From Saprospiraceae bacterium (GTDB lineage Bacteria > Bacteroidota > Bacteroidia > Chitinophagales > Saprospiraceae): a stretch of DNA of 64,000 bases. A model generated the notes under the pieces. The model did no database searches and had not been told where the DNA came from. It worked only from the letters and a program-made list of their open reading frames with translations. Numbering within the stretch: the stretch's first letter is position 1; the number at the start of each line of letters is the position of its first letter. Position numbers and translations under genes: made by a program. This document shows positions 54,859 through 63,663 of the stretch, in pieces. The stretch lies in NCBI GenBank assembly GCA_028280415.1, contig JANQLV010000023.1, positions 248,001 through 312,000 of the forward strand. The letters are read 5' to 3'.

Positions 54859-55644
54859 ATGGATTACGAAATAAAGGAACAAAACGATTTTAAGTATATA
54901 GAGACAGGAGGGGATGGGGAAGTGTTATTACTACTACATGGTTTATTCGGAGCACTAAGTAATTTTCAAGGAATTATTAATTATTTCAGGAAGGACTACA
55001 ATGTTGTGGTTCCAATGCTCCCGATTTTTGAAATGCCGATAAAAGAAGTATCGGTATCTGGCCTGGTTGACCATGTTACACAATTTGTTGAGTTTAAACA
55101 TTTTGATAAAGTGCATGTACTGGGCAACTCTCTTGGGGGGCATATTACACTTTTGTATGCTTTGGGAAATGCTGAAAAGATAGATTCAATTATTCTGACT
55201 GGTAGCTCCGGGCTTTTTGAGAATTCTCTTGGATCCACATTTCCAAAACGGGGAGATTATGAATTTATCAAAACAAAAACCCAGGCTACTTTCTATGACC
55301 CTACAGTAGCTACGAAAGAGTTGATTGACGAAGTCTATGATATCGTTAATGACCGAAATAAAGCAATACGAATTGTAGCTACAGCCAAGACAGCAGTGCG
55401 GCATAATCTTTCTGATAAATTGCATCAAATCAAAGCACCTACGCTTTTGATCTGGGGGCAACAGGATACGGTGACTCCCGCTTTTGTAGGGGAGAAGTTT
55501 AATGAACTAATTGAAGGTTCAAAACTTGTATTCGTTGATGAATGCGGGCATGCACCAATGATGGAAAAACCCAAGACTTTTAATGATATATTGGAAGAGT
55601 TCCTCAAAGAGTTGGCTACCAAAAGAACAGCTACTGCAGAGTAA
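54859..55644 (+). CDS. Alpha/beta hydrolase
   Basis: This 261-residue cytosolic hydrolase has the nucleophile elbow GNSLGGHITLL (Ser), the acid in GQQDTVTP and the histidine in ECGHAPMMEKP. The oxyanion region is LHGLFGALSNFQG. It is related to 2-hydroxymuconate-type or general carboxylesterase families; the substrate is not evident. It is transcribed alone from the promoter just upstream and ends in a bidirectional terminator before the M1 peptidase gene. Confidence 0.9.
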   Translation: MDYEIKEQNDFKYIETGGDGEVLLLLHGLFGALSNFQGIINYFRKDYNVVVPMLPIFEMPIKEVSVSGLVDHVTQFVEFKHFDKVHVLGNSLGGHITLLYALGNAEKIDSIILTGSSGLFENSLGSTFPKRGDYEFIKTKTQATFYDPTVATKELIDEVYDIVNDRNKAIRIVATAKTAVRHNLSDKLHQIKAPTLLIWGQQDTVTPAFVGEKFNELIEGSKLVFVDECGHAPMMEKPKTFNDILEEFLKELATKRTATAE

Positions 55645-55666
55645 TTTTCTTCCTGAGATCAATTAA

Positions 55667-55702
55667 AAAAGCCAAGATAAGACGATCCTTATCTTGGCTT
55701 TT
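55667..55702. terminator. Bidirectional terminator between hydrolase and M1 peptidase genes
   Basis: A 15-bp stem, AAAAGCCAAGATAAG (55667-55681) with CTTATCTTGGCTTTT (55688-55702), has a six-base loop. It has T-rich tails in both directions and sits between convergent genes. Confidence 0.88.
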
Positions 55703-55725
55703 ATGTTTATAGGTATGTGTATAAA

Positions 55726-58068
55726 TTAATTTGTTCCGGAAGATTTTTTTCCGGCTTTTTCTCTGGCTCTTTTATCTCTTTGCATTTCATTCTCTCTACT
55801 TCCTCTTTGGCGGCTTTTATACATCTCAAAGCGGTTTAGTTGCTTTTTCCTGGGGAAGTAGTTATTATTCGTATCAGTATCAGCTGTTTCAAGAAAAGGA
55901 TCGAGAATGATTTGTTTCGCTGGTTTTGAAGTAATAAAAACCTTGCTTACTTCATCGTGTACCTGTCTCCATATTTCGGCAGGTATTCTTTGCACTTCCG
56001 AAGTACCATCTTCAAATTCAAACTTTACGATCAAAGGCATGGTCAAACCGCCCAGGTTTTCAAAAGTGATTTCGTAATAGTTTTCACCAGATTGTAGTAG
56101 CGTTTTTTCCTCCTCAGACAGAGAAGAAATGTATTTTTGATATTCTTCCTCATCTAGGATATTCGGTTCGTATTTATCCTGATCTGTATAAAAATCCCTT
56201 AACGATTGATCCGTCTCATCATAGGTTTTTTCAATAGCTTTTTCATTTCTGATGCTACTAATATTTCGTGGAGCTTTTTCATCTTCTGCTTTTTTTGCAG
56301 CCAGTTCTATGGATGGATTTTGTGTATCGGCTTGGTACCATTTTACTTCCTTTAAAGCAATATCACAATGATCTGTAGTATAAAACCATCCTCTCCAGAA
56401 CCAATCCAGATCAACACCAGATGCGTCTTCCATGGTACGGAAAAAATCAGCAGGAGAGGGGTGTTTGAATTTCCAGCGATTAGAATATTCCTTGAATGCA
56501 TAATCGAATAATTCGCGTCCCATGATTGTTTCTCGAAGAATATTTAGTCCGGTTGCTGGTTTGGTATAGGCATTAGGGCCAAATTCACCCTGATAAATAG
56601 ATTCGGAATTGGTCATGATAGGGGAAATTCGTGATTTATCTCCGCTCATGTACCGAACTATTTTTTGAGCTTCTCCACCTCTTGATGGATAATCCCTTTC
56701 CCACTGCTGTTCGGACAAATATTGGATAAATGTATTGAGACCTTCGTCCATCCAGGTCCATTGCCTCTCATCGGAATTGACAATCATCGGGAAATAATTA
56801 TGTCCAACTTCGTGTATAATTACACTGATCATTCCATATTTGGTCCGCGAAGTATAGGTGCCATCGCTCTCTGGTCGGCCACCATTAAAACAAATCATAG
56901 GATATTCCATACCTATTCTGTTGGTATGAATAGACCAGGCTACAGGATAAGGGTAATCAAAGGTATAATGGGAATACCATTTGAGCGTATGTGCAACAGC
57001 TTTAGTGGAGTACTTTTCCCAAAGTGGATTACCCTCTTTGGGATACATAGACATTGCCATTACTGTACTTCCGTCACTTTGTTTGACGGCCATAGCATCC
57101 CATATGAACTTTCGGGACGAAGCAAAAGCAAAATCCCGAACATTTTCAGCTTTAAATGTCCAGGTTTTTTTCTTCTTGGATTTTGTTTTTTCATTCTCTT
57201 CAGCTTCTGCCTGAGTAACAATTAAAACTGGTTGTTCAAATGATTGCCTGGCTTCTTCCATTCTTTTTATCTCCTTTTTTGAAAGAACGTTTTTTGTATT
57301 TTGCAAAGTACCGGTGGCTGAGACATAATGATCAGAAGGAACGGTGATATTTACTTCATAGTCGCCAAAGGTAAGTGTAAATTCTCCACGACCTAAAAAT
57401 TGTTTATTTTGCCAGCCTTCTATATCATTATAAACACACATTCTGGGGAAAAACTGGGCAATAGTATAAAGATAATTATCTTCTTCTTCAAAATATTCCA
57501 TTCCGGATCGACCACCAATTTTTGCCCGGTCATTAATATTATACCACCATTTGATATTGAACGTAACACTTTCTCCCTTTTTTAATGCTTTTGGTAAATC
57601 AACCCGCATCATAGTTTTATTGATGGTATAGGGAAGGGGTTTATCATTAGCATCTTTTACATATTCTATATTAAAACCACCATCAAAATCATTTTTAAAC
57701 CGCTTTAACTGTCCTGTACTGATTCTATCGTCTAATTTGTTAGTAGATATTTTATAGGTATCGGAATCTTTTGCTCTACGATTTTGATCTAATTGAAGCC
57801 ATAAATAGGTAAGAGGATCAGGAGAATTATTGAAATAGGTGATGGATTCTTCTCCGTATATCTTTTGATGTTCATCATCCAGGATGATATTCATCTTATA
57901 ATCTGCTTTTTGTTGCCAGTATTCGTGTCCAGGTGCGCCAGAAGCTGTTCTATAGGTGTTTGGAGTAGGAAGTTCCTGACCTAGCTGTCTGAATTTGTTA
58001 TTTTGAGCTAAACTTACAAAGGCAAATAATAATACAAGAAGTGAAAGAGTGTATCTTTTCAAAATCAT
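55726..58068 (-). CDS. M1 family zinc aminopeptidase, exported
   Basis: This 780-residue protein has a signal peptide (1-22). An N-terminal beta domain (about 50-290) precedes the M1 catalytic domain. Zinc ligands are HEVGHNYF and the downstream glutamate of MDEGLNTFIQYL; the substrate-binding GMEYP is present (consensus GAMEN, altered here). The C-terminal half ends in a charged tail (GSRENEMQRDKRAREKAGKK). It probably trims peptides in the periplasm. It is monocistronic and convergent with the hydrolase gene. Confidence 0.92.
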   Translation of the reverse strand: MILKRYTLSLLVLLFAFVSLAQNNKFRQLGQELPTPNTYRTASGAPGHEYWQQKADYKMNIILDDEHQKIYGEESITYFNNSPDPLTYLWLQLDQNRRAKDSDTYKISTNKLDDRISTGQLKRFKNDFDGGFNIEYVKDANDKPLPYTINKTMMRVDLPKALKKGESVTFNIKWWYNINDRAKIGGRSGMEYFEEEDNYLYTIAQFFPRMCVYNDIEGWQNKQFLGRGEFTLTFGDYEVNITVPSDHYVSATGTLQNTKNVLSKKEIKRMEEARQSFEQPVLIVTQAEAEENEKTKSKKKKTWTFKAENVRDFAFASSRKFIWDAMAVKQSDGSTVMAMSMYPKEGNPLWEKYSTKAVAHTLKWYSHYTFDYPYPVAWSIHTNRIGMEYPMICFNGGRPESDGTYTSRTKYGMISVIIHEVGHNYFPMIVNSDERQWTWMDEGLNTFIQYLSEQQWERDYPSRGGEAQKIVRYMSGDKSRISPIMTNSESIYQGEFGPNAYTKPATGLNILRETIMGRELFDYAFKEYSNRWKFKHPSPADFFRTMEDASGVDLDWFWRGWFYTTDHCDIALKEVKWYQADTQNPSIELAAKKAEDEKAPRNISSIRNEKAIEKTYDETDQSLRDFYTDQDKYEPNILDEEEYQKYISSLSEEEKTLLQSGENYYEITFENLGGLTMPLIVKFEFEDGTSEVQRIPAEIWRQVHDEVSKVFITSKPAKQIILDPFLETADTDTNNNYFPRKKQLNRFEMYKSRQRGSRENEMQRDKRAREKAGKKSSGTN

Positions 58069-58164
58069 ATTCTAAAGGGTTTTAATTATTCCGGACAAAT
58101 ATAAAAATAAGAAACCACTGAAAAAGAAATTTGTTGAAGCTTAGTCATGAAATAGTCAGCTAAT

Positions 58165-58226
58165 TGTTCCACGTGAAACATACTGGTGACTATAAATATA
58201 AAACGGTTAATGTTTCACGTGGAACA
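58165..58226. other. Two inverted parS-type sites
   Basis: TGTTCCACGTGAAACA (58165-58180) and TGTTTCACGTGGAACA (58211-58226) are reverse complements of each other. Each matches the bacterial parS consensus TGTTNCACGTGAAACA at all or nearly all positions. ParB binds such sites near the origin and spreads to partition the chromosome. The second copy lies inside a larger palindrome. Both lie between the M1 peptidase and thrC genes. Confidence 0.85.
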
Positions 58227-58237
58227 TTAACCGTTTT
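58201..58237 (-). terminator. Palindrome that may double as the thr operon terminator
   Basis: AAACGGTTAATGTT (58201-58214) pairs with AACATTAACCGTTT (58223-58236), and the loop is the parS core. On the minus strand the stem runs into TTATATTTATAG. It lies 26 bases past the thrC stop. It could end thrC transcription, and the parS core in the loop would be double-stranded in DNA only. Confidence 0.55.
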
Positions 58238-58262
58238 ATACTATATCAATAGGGCAGGTAGA

Positions 58263-59561
58263 CTAATAATTATCTATCAACCAATTTTTAAAAGTCTGAT
58301 AATTAGTATTGAGTAAAGTGGCTTGTTTTTCTTTGTGGGCCAGATTGGCAAGTCTTTCAGGAATATCAATAGTTTTATTTAAAACAGGTTCGACAACATC
58401 GAGGAATTTAGCAGGGTGAGCTGTTTCTAGAATAATTCCCAAGCTTTCCGGATGATTATGCAAATAATCTTTAAAAGCTAAATAGGCAACAGCTCCATGC
58501 GGATCTATTATATAATTATACTTTTCAAAAACTTCCACTATCCCTTCTTTAGTTTCCTGATCATTATAACTGAAACCAGAAATACTTTCTTTCATATTGT
58601 TCCACGTGGAACTATAAATATCCAGCATTCGGGCAAAATTAGAAGGATTACCTACATCCATGGCATTAGAAATCGTAGATATTGATGGTTTGGGTTCATA
58701 ATGACCGGTTTCAAGATAGTGGGGAACAATTTTATTGACATTGGTAGCTGCAATAAAATGAGCAATATTCAATCCCATCTTTTTAGCTAAAAGGCCAGCA
58801 GTTAGATTTCCAAAGTTACCACTGGGAACGGCAAATACAATATCTCTAGATTGATCTACTTGCTTATATGCTTCAAAATAATAAAAAGCCTGAGGAATTA
58901 ACCTTGCTATGTTAATGGAATTGGCAGAACTTAATCGGAGTTTGTTGGTTAATGATTTATCCAAAAAAGCTTTTTTCACCAAAGCCTGGCAATCATCGAA
59001 AGTACCCTGAATTTCCAATGCAGAAATATTATTACCTAAAGTAGTTAATTGCTTTTCCTGAAGGTGACTGACTTTTCCGCTAGGGTAGAGGATTACAACT
59101 TTAATGCCCGGTGTATTATAAAAACCTGCGGCAACAGCGCCTCCTGTATCTCCGGAAGTAGCTACCAGAATAATCAAATCCTGATCTTCGTCTTTATTAA
59201 AATAGCTCATAGTCCGAGCCATAAAGCGTGCTCCGAAATCCTTAAATGCCAGGGAAGGTCCATGAAATAATTCCAGTACATGAAAATTGAAGTCCAGAGC
59301 AACAACAGGTGCAGGAAAGTTAATGGCATCGCCGATAATTTTTTCCAAATCCTGTTCCGGAATACTCTCTTTTAAAAGTGTTCCGGAAATCTCCAATGCA
59401 ACATCTTTGAAACTATACTGAGAAAGATTATTCAAAAAATCTTTAGACAATACAGGAATGAATTCCGGCATAAAGAGACCATTATCATCAGGAAGTCCTT
59501 TCAAAACGGCTTCTTTAAAGGAAACCAAGGCCTTTGAATTTTTGGTACTATAGAGCTGCAT
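58263..59561 (-). CDS. thrC: Threonine synthase
   Basis: This 432-residue PLP enzyme converts O-phosphohomoserine to threonine, the last step of the pathway. The PLP lysine is in GPSLAFKDFGARF, and the phosphate-binding ATSGDTGGAVAAGF and SANSINIARL (substrate motif) follow. Length is typical of the short (type 2) class. It is the last gene of thrABC, 37 bp after thrB. A parS-type palindrome lies inside its coding sequence (58598-58613). Confidence 0.97.
   Translation of the reverse strand: MQLYSTKNSKALVSFKEAVLKGLPDDNGLFMPEFIPVLSKDFLNNLSQYSFKDVALEISGTLLKESIPEQDLEKIIGDAINFPAPVVALDFNFHVLELFHGPSLAFKDFGARFMARTMSYFNKDEDQDLIILVATSGDTGGAVAAGFYNTPGIKVVILYPSGKVSHLQEKQLTTLGNNISALEIQGTFDDCQALVKKAFLDKSLTNKLRLSSANSINIARLIPQAFYYFEAYKQVDQSRDIVFAVPSGNFGNLTAGLLAKKMGLNIAHFIAATNVNKIVPHYLETGHYEPKPSISTISNAMDVGNPSNFARMLDIYSSTWNNMKESISGFSYNDQETKEGIVEVFEKYNYIIDPHGAVAYLAFKDYLHNHPESLGIILETAHPAKFLDVVEPVLNKTIDIPERLANLAHKEKQATLLNTNYQTFKNWLIDNY
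58598..58613. other. parS-type site inside thrC
   Basis: TGTTCCACGTGGAACT contains the perfect 14-bp dyad GTTCCACGTGGAAC. It matches parS at all but the last base and lies in-frame in thrC. With the pair at 58165-58226 this makes three sites within 450 bp. Confidence 0.75.
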
Positions 59562-59598
59562 GATATTTCACTAATTTTGAAAAACGATTATTGGCACT

Positions 59599-60531
59599 TT
59601 ATAAAAGCTTTGCCCCTTCTTGATTGATTGGCGAGATAAATAATTCTGATTCAATTTTTGCATTCGTATAAATTGCCTGCATTTTTTGTCCTACATTTTC
59701 AGCAATCAAACTATTGGCACTCAAGGCAAATATAGAAGGCCCGGCACCAGAAATACTGCAACCAAGCGCTCCTTCTTTAAGTGCTGTTTCTTTTACTTCT
59801 GTAAAATGAGGAATAAGCCTGGCTCGCTGAGGTTCAATAATGACATCCTGTAATGAACGACTAATTAAATCAATATCCGAATTAAAAAGCCCAATTAATA
59901 AACCACCCAGATTACCACTTTGCTGAATTACATTTTTTAAACTTACCTGGTCTGACAAAACATCTCTGGAATCCTTTGTCAGGATTTCGATATGCGGATA
60001 AATAACGCTTGCATAAATACCCTTGGGAATAGCAAGCCGGTGTATGTCCAGCGTTTGATTGTCTCTGATGAAAACCATTCCGCCAATAAGGGAAGGTGCG
60101 ACATTATCCGCATGATAGGCGCCGTCTGCGATTTGTTCCCCCTGAACAGCGAAGGGTAATAATTCTCTTTTGCTTAAAGGCCGCCGGAGAATTTCATTGA
60201 CTGCCATTACTCCGGCTACAGCTGATGCTGCACTGGACCCCAAACCGCTCCCAAAAGGCATTTTCTTGTGAATCTCTAATTCTATTCCTCGCCCCGTTTC
60301 ACCTAAATGCTCCAGTAATTTCATTGCAGCAAAACCAGCGGTGTTCTTTTCCAATTCATAAGGTAGCTTTCCCTTTGCCCCGGTAATTTTGGTAATTCTT
60401 AAACCGGGCTTATCCGAAAACCGGGCAATGATCTCATCTCCTGGTTTTTCAAGCGCAAATCCTAAGATATCAAAACCGACTGCGACATTCGCTACGGAAG
60501 CAGGAGCAAAAACTTTAATTCCAGCGTTCAT
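59599..60531 (-). CDS. thrB: Homoserine kinase
   Basis: This 310-residue GHMP kinase phosphorylates homoserine using ATP. Motif 1, FAPASVANVAVGFDILGFA, and the ATP-binding PFGSGLGSSAASAVAG are clear, as is motif 3 (GCSISGAGPSIFAL). It lies 37 bp after thrA and 37 bp before thrC in the thr operon. Confidence 0.97.
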   Translation of the reverse strand: MNAGIKVFAPASVANVAVGFDILGFALEKPGDEIIARFSDKPGLRITKITGAKGKLPYELEKNTAGFAAMKLLEHLGETGRGIELEIHKKMPFGSGLGSSAASAVAGVMAVNEILRRPLSKRELLPFAVQGEQIADGAYHADNVAPSLIGGMVFIRDNQTLDIHRLAIPKGIYASVIYPHIEILTKDSRDVLSDQVSLKNVIQQSGNLGGLLIGLFNSDIDLISRSLQDVIIEPQRARLIPHFTEVKETALKEGALGCSISGAGPSIFALSANSLIAENVGQKMQAIYTNAKIESELFISPINQEGAKLL

Positions 60532-60568
60532 TTATTTTATAAAATATTGATTATCAATTAATTATGAA

Positions 60569-63025
60569 TTAACTTAGATAACTGCCGATTGAAATAATTT
60601 CTGCAAATACACCAGCGGCTGTAACTTCTGCCCCGGCTCCCGGACCTCGGATTACTAATGGTCTTTCTTTATATCGCTCTGTAGTAAAAATGATCATATT
60701 ATCACTTCCACTCAAGCCATAAAAAGGATGATCTGAATCTACTGCCTCTAAAGCAATAGAAGCTTTTCCACTTTCAAGTTTAGCAATCATTCGAAGCATT
60801 TTTCGATTATCCTCGGCTTCTGATCGAAGCTTTTCGAAATCCTCATCTGCTTTTTCCAGTTCCAAAAACAAGTCCTCAACATTGCTGGCTTCCTGACAGG
60901 CTTTTGGAAGTATATTTTTGATTTGAACATCTTCTGCTTCGATTCCGTATCCGGATTCCCTGGCCAGAATAATTAACTTCCTTCTGACATCAATGCCATT
61001 TAAGTCTATTCTTGGATCGGGCTCTGTATATCCTAAATCTTTAGCCTTTTTGACAATATGACTAAAAGCCGTACCTTTTTTAAATGAATTGAAAATAAAA
61101 GATAGTGATCCGGAGAGGACCCCTTCTATTTTCAGAATCTGATCTCCACTATTGATTAAATCATTTAGCGTTGTAATTACTGGCAGACCTGCACCAACAT
61201 TTGTTTCATACATAAACTGTACGCCTCTTTTCTTGGCAATGGTTTTTAATCTTTGGTATTGCAGATAAGAAGAAGAGGTTGCAATCTTGTTAGGTGTGGA
61301 AATAGAAATACTGGCATCCAAAATGGATTCGTAATAATTGGCAATGGTTTTATCAGCAGTATTATCTATAAAAATTGTATTAGATAAATTAAAATTTTTC
61401 ATTTTGTCGATAAAGGCCGGAAGGTCTGATTTCAGTTCAGCATTAGCTAATACCTCCTTCCAGTTATCAAGATTGATTCCTTCTTCATTAAAATACATTT
61501 TTCTACTATTGGCCAGTCCTATAACTTTTATCTCTAGAGAACGGTGCTCTTTAAGGTGATTACTTTGCTGCTTGATTTGACTAATTAATGTGCTACCAAT
61601 AAGCCCCACACCGACCATGAAAAGATGTAGTTCTTTAGTGTCCGACAGGAAGAATGTTTCATGTAGTGCATTAAGTGCTTTACTTTCATCGACTCGATTA
61701 ATAACAACAGAGACGTTGCGCTCTGATGAACCTTGTGCAATGGCAATACAATTAATACCATTTTTTCCGAGCGCCTGAAAAAGTCTTCCGGCGATTCCGG
61801 GCTGGTAGCGCATGTTTTCACCGATAATCGCAACTACTGCCAGGTCATCTTCTAATTTTACAGGGTCAACCAAACCTAAACGAATTTCATATTCAAACTC
61901 ATTTTCTACACGTTTCTTGGCTTTTTGGGCACTGGACGGTTGTACGGCAAAACTTATAGAATGCTCAGAAGAACCCTGGGTAATCAGGATAATATTGATA
62001 TCAGCCTGTGCAAGTGAATTGAAAAGTCTGGCAGCGATTCCAGGAACACCAAACATCCCGCCTCCTTGTAGAGTCAGGAGTGTAATTTCACTAATCGAAG
62101 AGATTCCTTTTACGGGATGACCATCGATATCGGATTTATTGGAGATAAAAGTTCCGGTGAGTTCCGGTTTGAAAGTATTCTTTATATATAATGGAATTCC
62201 TTTCTTCAAAGCAGGTTGCAGAGTAGGCGGATAAATAACCTTTGCTCCAAAATGAGACATTTCCATGGCCTCTCCGTAGGTCATATTTTTGATAGGAAAT
62301 GCTCTACTTACTTTTCTGGGATCAGCTGTGAGAACACCATCTACATCCGTCCATATTTCAATACAATCTGCATCGAGACCAGCGGCAATAATCGAAGCAG
62401 TATAATCCGAGCCACCCCGGCCCAGAGTCGTGGTTAATCCACCTTTCGAAGAAGAAATAAAACCGGTAATGATTTGTATTTCCGGGTTTTGCAAAAAATA
62501 CTCTTTGACGTTTTGAAAAGTCAAATCAAAATTAACTAAAGCTGCTCCGAAACCTTTATCCGTTTTAATAATCTTACGGGCATCCAGATAATTGGCATTA
62601 ATACCACGTTGTTTGAGCGCCTGTGTAATGATATAAGCAGAATTTCGTTCTCCGAAGCTCAATACATAATCCATAGTTCTTGCAGAAGCTTCTCTCACAA
62701 GAAAAATTCCATGAAGCAAACTTTTTAATACATGGTGATTGCCTTCCAGACCAGTTAAAACCAAACTTAGCATTTCTTCGGACAACAGAGCTTTAGCTAC
62801 GTCATAATGACGAGTACTAAATGCTTCGAAGATTTCTTTATAGGATTCATCGCCTTTGGCAGCTAAACGGGCCATTTCTATAAGCGAATCGGTAGTACCC
62901 CCAAAAGCTGAAAAAACAACGGCGAATTTTTCTCCTTTTGAATAATAGCTTTTAAGTATTTCAATAATACCTTCTATTCTTTCCGGCTTAGCTACAGAGG
63001 AACCTCCGAATTTTAAAACCTTCAT
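60569..63025 (-). CDS. thrA: Bifunctional aspartate kinase/homoserine dehydrogenase
   Basis: This 818-residue fusion catalyses the first and third steps from aspartate to threonine/methionine. The kinase part (about 1-460) has KFGGSSVA, GRGGSDYTAS and two ACT domains around GIAARLF and GIAGRLFQALGKNGIN. The dehydrogenase part (about 465-818) has the NAD(P) motif MVGVGLIGSTL, TNVGAGLPVI and GYTEPDPRIDLNGIDVRRKL. ACT domains suggest allosteric control by threonine or lysine. The ATG at 63025 is preferred; the open frame goes on 25 codons upstream without family resemblance. It heads the thrABC operon. Confidence 0.97.
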   Translation of the reverse strand: MKVLKFGGSSVAKPERIEGIIEILKSYYSKGEKFAVVFSAFGGTTDSLIEMARLAAKGDESYKEIFEAFSTRHYDVAKALLSEEMLSLVLTGLEGNHHVLKSLLHGIFLVREASARTMDYVLSFGERNSAYIITQALKQRGINANYLDARKIIKTDKGFGAALVNFDLTFQNVKEYFLQNPEIQIITGFISSSKGGLTTTLGRGGSDYTASIIAAGLDADCIEIWTDVDGVLTADPRKVSRAFPIKNMTYGEAMEMSHFGAKVIYPPTLQPALKKGIPLYIKNTFKPELTGTFISNKSDIDGHPVKGISSISEITLLTLQGGGMFGVPGIAARLFNSLAQADINIILITQGSSEHSISFAVQPSSAQKAKKRVENEFEYEIRLGLVDPVKLEDDLAVVAIIGENMRYQPGIAGRLFQALGKNGINCIAIAQGSSERNVSVVINRVDESKALNALHETFFLSDTKELHLFMVGVGLIGSTLISQIKQQSNHLKEHRSLEIKVIGLANSRKMYFNEEGINLDNWKEVLANAELKSDLPAFIDKMKNFNLSNTIFIDNTADKTIANYYESILDASISISTPNKIATSSSYLQYQRLKTIAKKRGVQFMYETNVGAGLPVITTLNDLINSGDQILKIEGVLSGSLSFIFNSFKKGTAFSHIVKKAKDLGYTEPDPRIDLNGIDVRRKLIILARESGYGIEAEDVQIKNILPKACQEASNVEDLFLELEKADEDFEKLRSEAEDNRKMLRMIAKLESGKASIALEAVDSDHPFYGLSGSDNMIIFTTERYKERPLVIRGPGAGAEVTAAGVFAEIISIGSYLS

Positions 63026-63195
63026 AGTGTTCTTTATTAATTTATTTAAGTTGCGATGTATGAGATAATTAAAAAACCCTACCTTTTTACAGACAGGCAT
63101 TATTTAGAGTACGATTAATATTTTATTGGTTATAATTTGGTTAGTGAAATATCAAGATGGAATCTTAATAAGTATTATCATGGTCAAAATCCATG

Positions 63196-63651
63196 CTATT
63201 CCGTATGAAGAAGGCGAAGATAGAAATTTTCTTTCATGCTCATCTGTTCTTTTTCTTTATTACTCTTGTCTTTATACCCGAGTAAATGCAGAACACCGTG
63301 GATAATTACCCGATTTAATTCGTTTTCAAAAGAAACCTTAAATTTATCTGCATTTTCTTTAATACGATCAATGCTGATATAAATGTCTCCTTCTACAGAA
63401 GAGTCGCTATACGGAAAAGTGATAATATCCGTATAAGTATCGTGATTGAGGTATTCCAGATTGATTTGATGGAGATAAGCATCGGAACAAAAAATAAAGT
63501 TCAGATTACCAAGTTGTTGATTTTCTTGCCGGATAGTGTCTTTTATCCATTGAATGATAAGCATTTGATTCTTTAAAGTGATATCAACTTCTTCGTTAAA
63601 AAAGTTAATGGATGCTTCCGTCTCGGAAGGAAGCTGGATAAAAGCGGCCAT
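63196..63651 (-). CDS. ybeY: Endoribonuclease YbeY
   Basis: This 151-residue rRNA-maturation RNase has the zinc motif VIIHGVLHLLGYKDKSNKEKEQM. In many phyla it reads HGxLHLxGYDH; the Lys-Asp-Lys ending seen here is typical of Bacteroidota. IITFPYSDSSVEGDIYIS (the conserved RNA-binding region) is present. It lies 12 bp after the RsbW-like gene on the same strand, so the two are probably co-transcribed. Confidence 0.95.
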   Translation of the reverse strand: MAAFIQLPSETEASINFFNEEVDITLKNQMLIIQWIKDTIRQENQQLGNLNFIFCSDAYLHQINLEYLNHDTYTDIITFPYSDSSVEGDIYISIDRIKENADKFKVSFENELNRVIIHGVLHLLGYKDKSNKEKEQMSMKENFYLRLLHTE

Positions 63652-63663
63652 GGATTAGTTAAT

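Noticed and set aside
58165-58226. Reading the parS pair as a transcription-factor operator
   Set aside because: CACGTG dyads could be operators, but the 16-bp match to parS, three copies and proximity to DnaA boxes favour ParB binding.
63026-63100. N-terminal extension of ThrA
   Set aside because: The 25 added residues do not match aspartokinases, which begin at the MKVLKFGGSS motif.
63026-63195. Threonine attenuator leader peptide upstream of thrA
   Set aside because: No short ORF rich in Thr/Ile codons followed by a terminator-antiterminator pair was visible.
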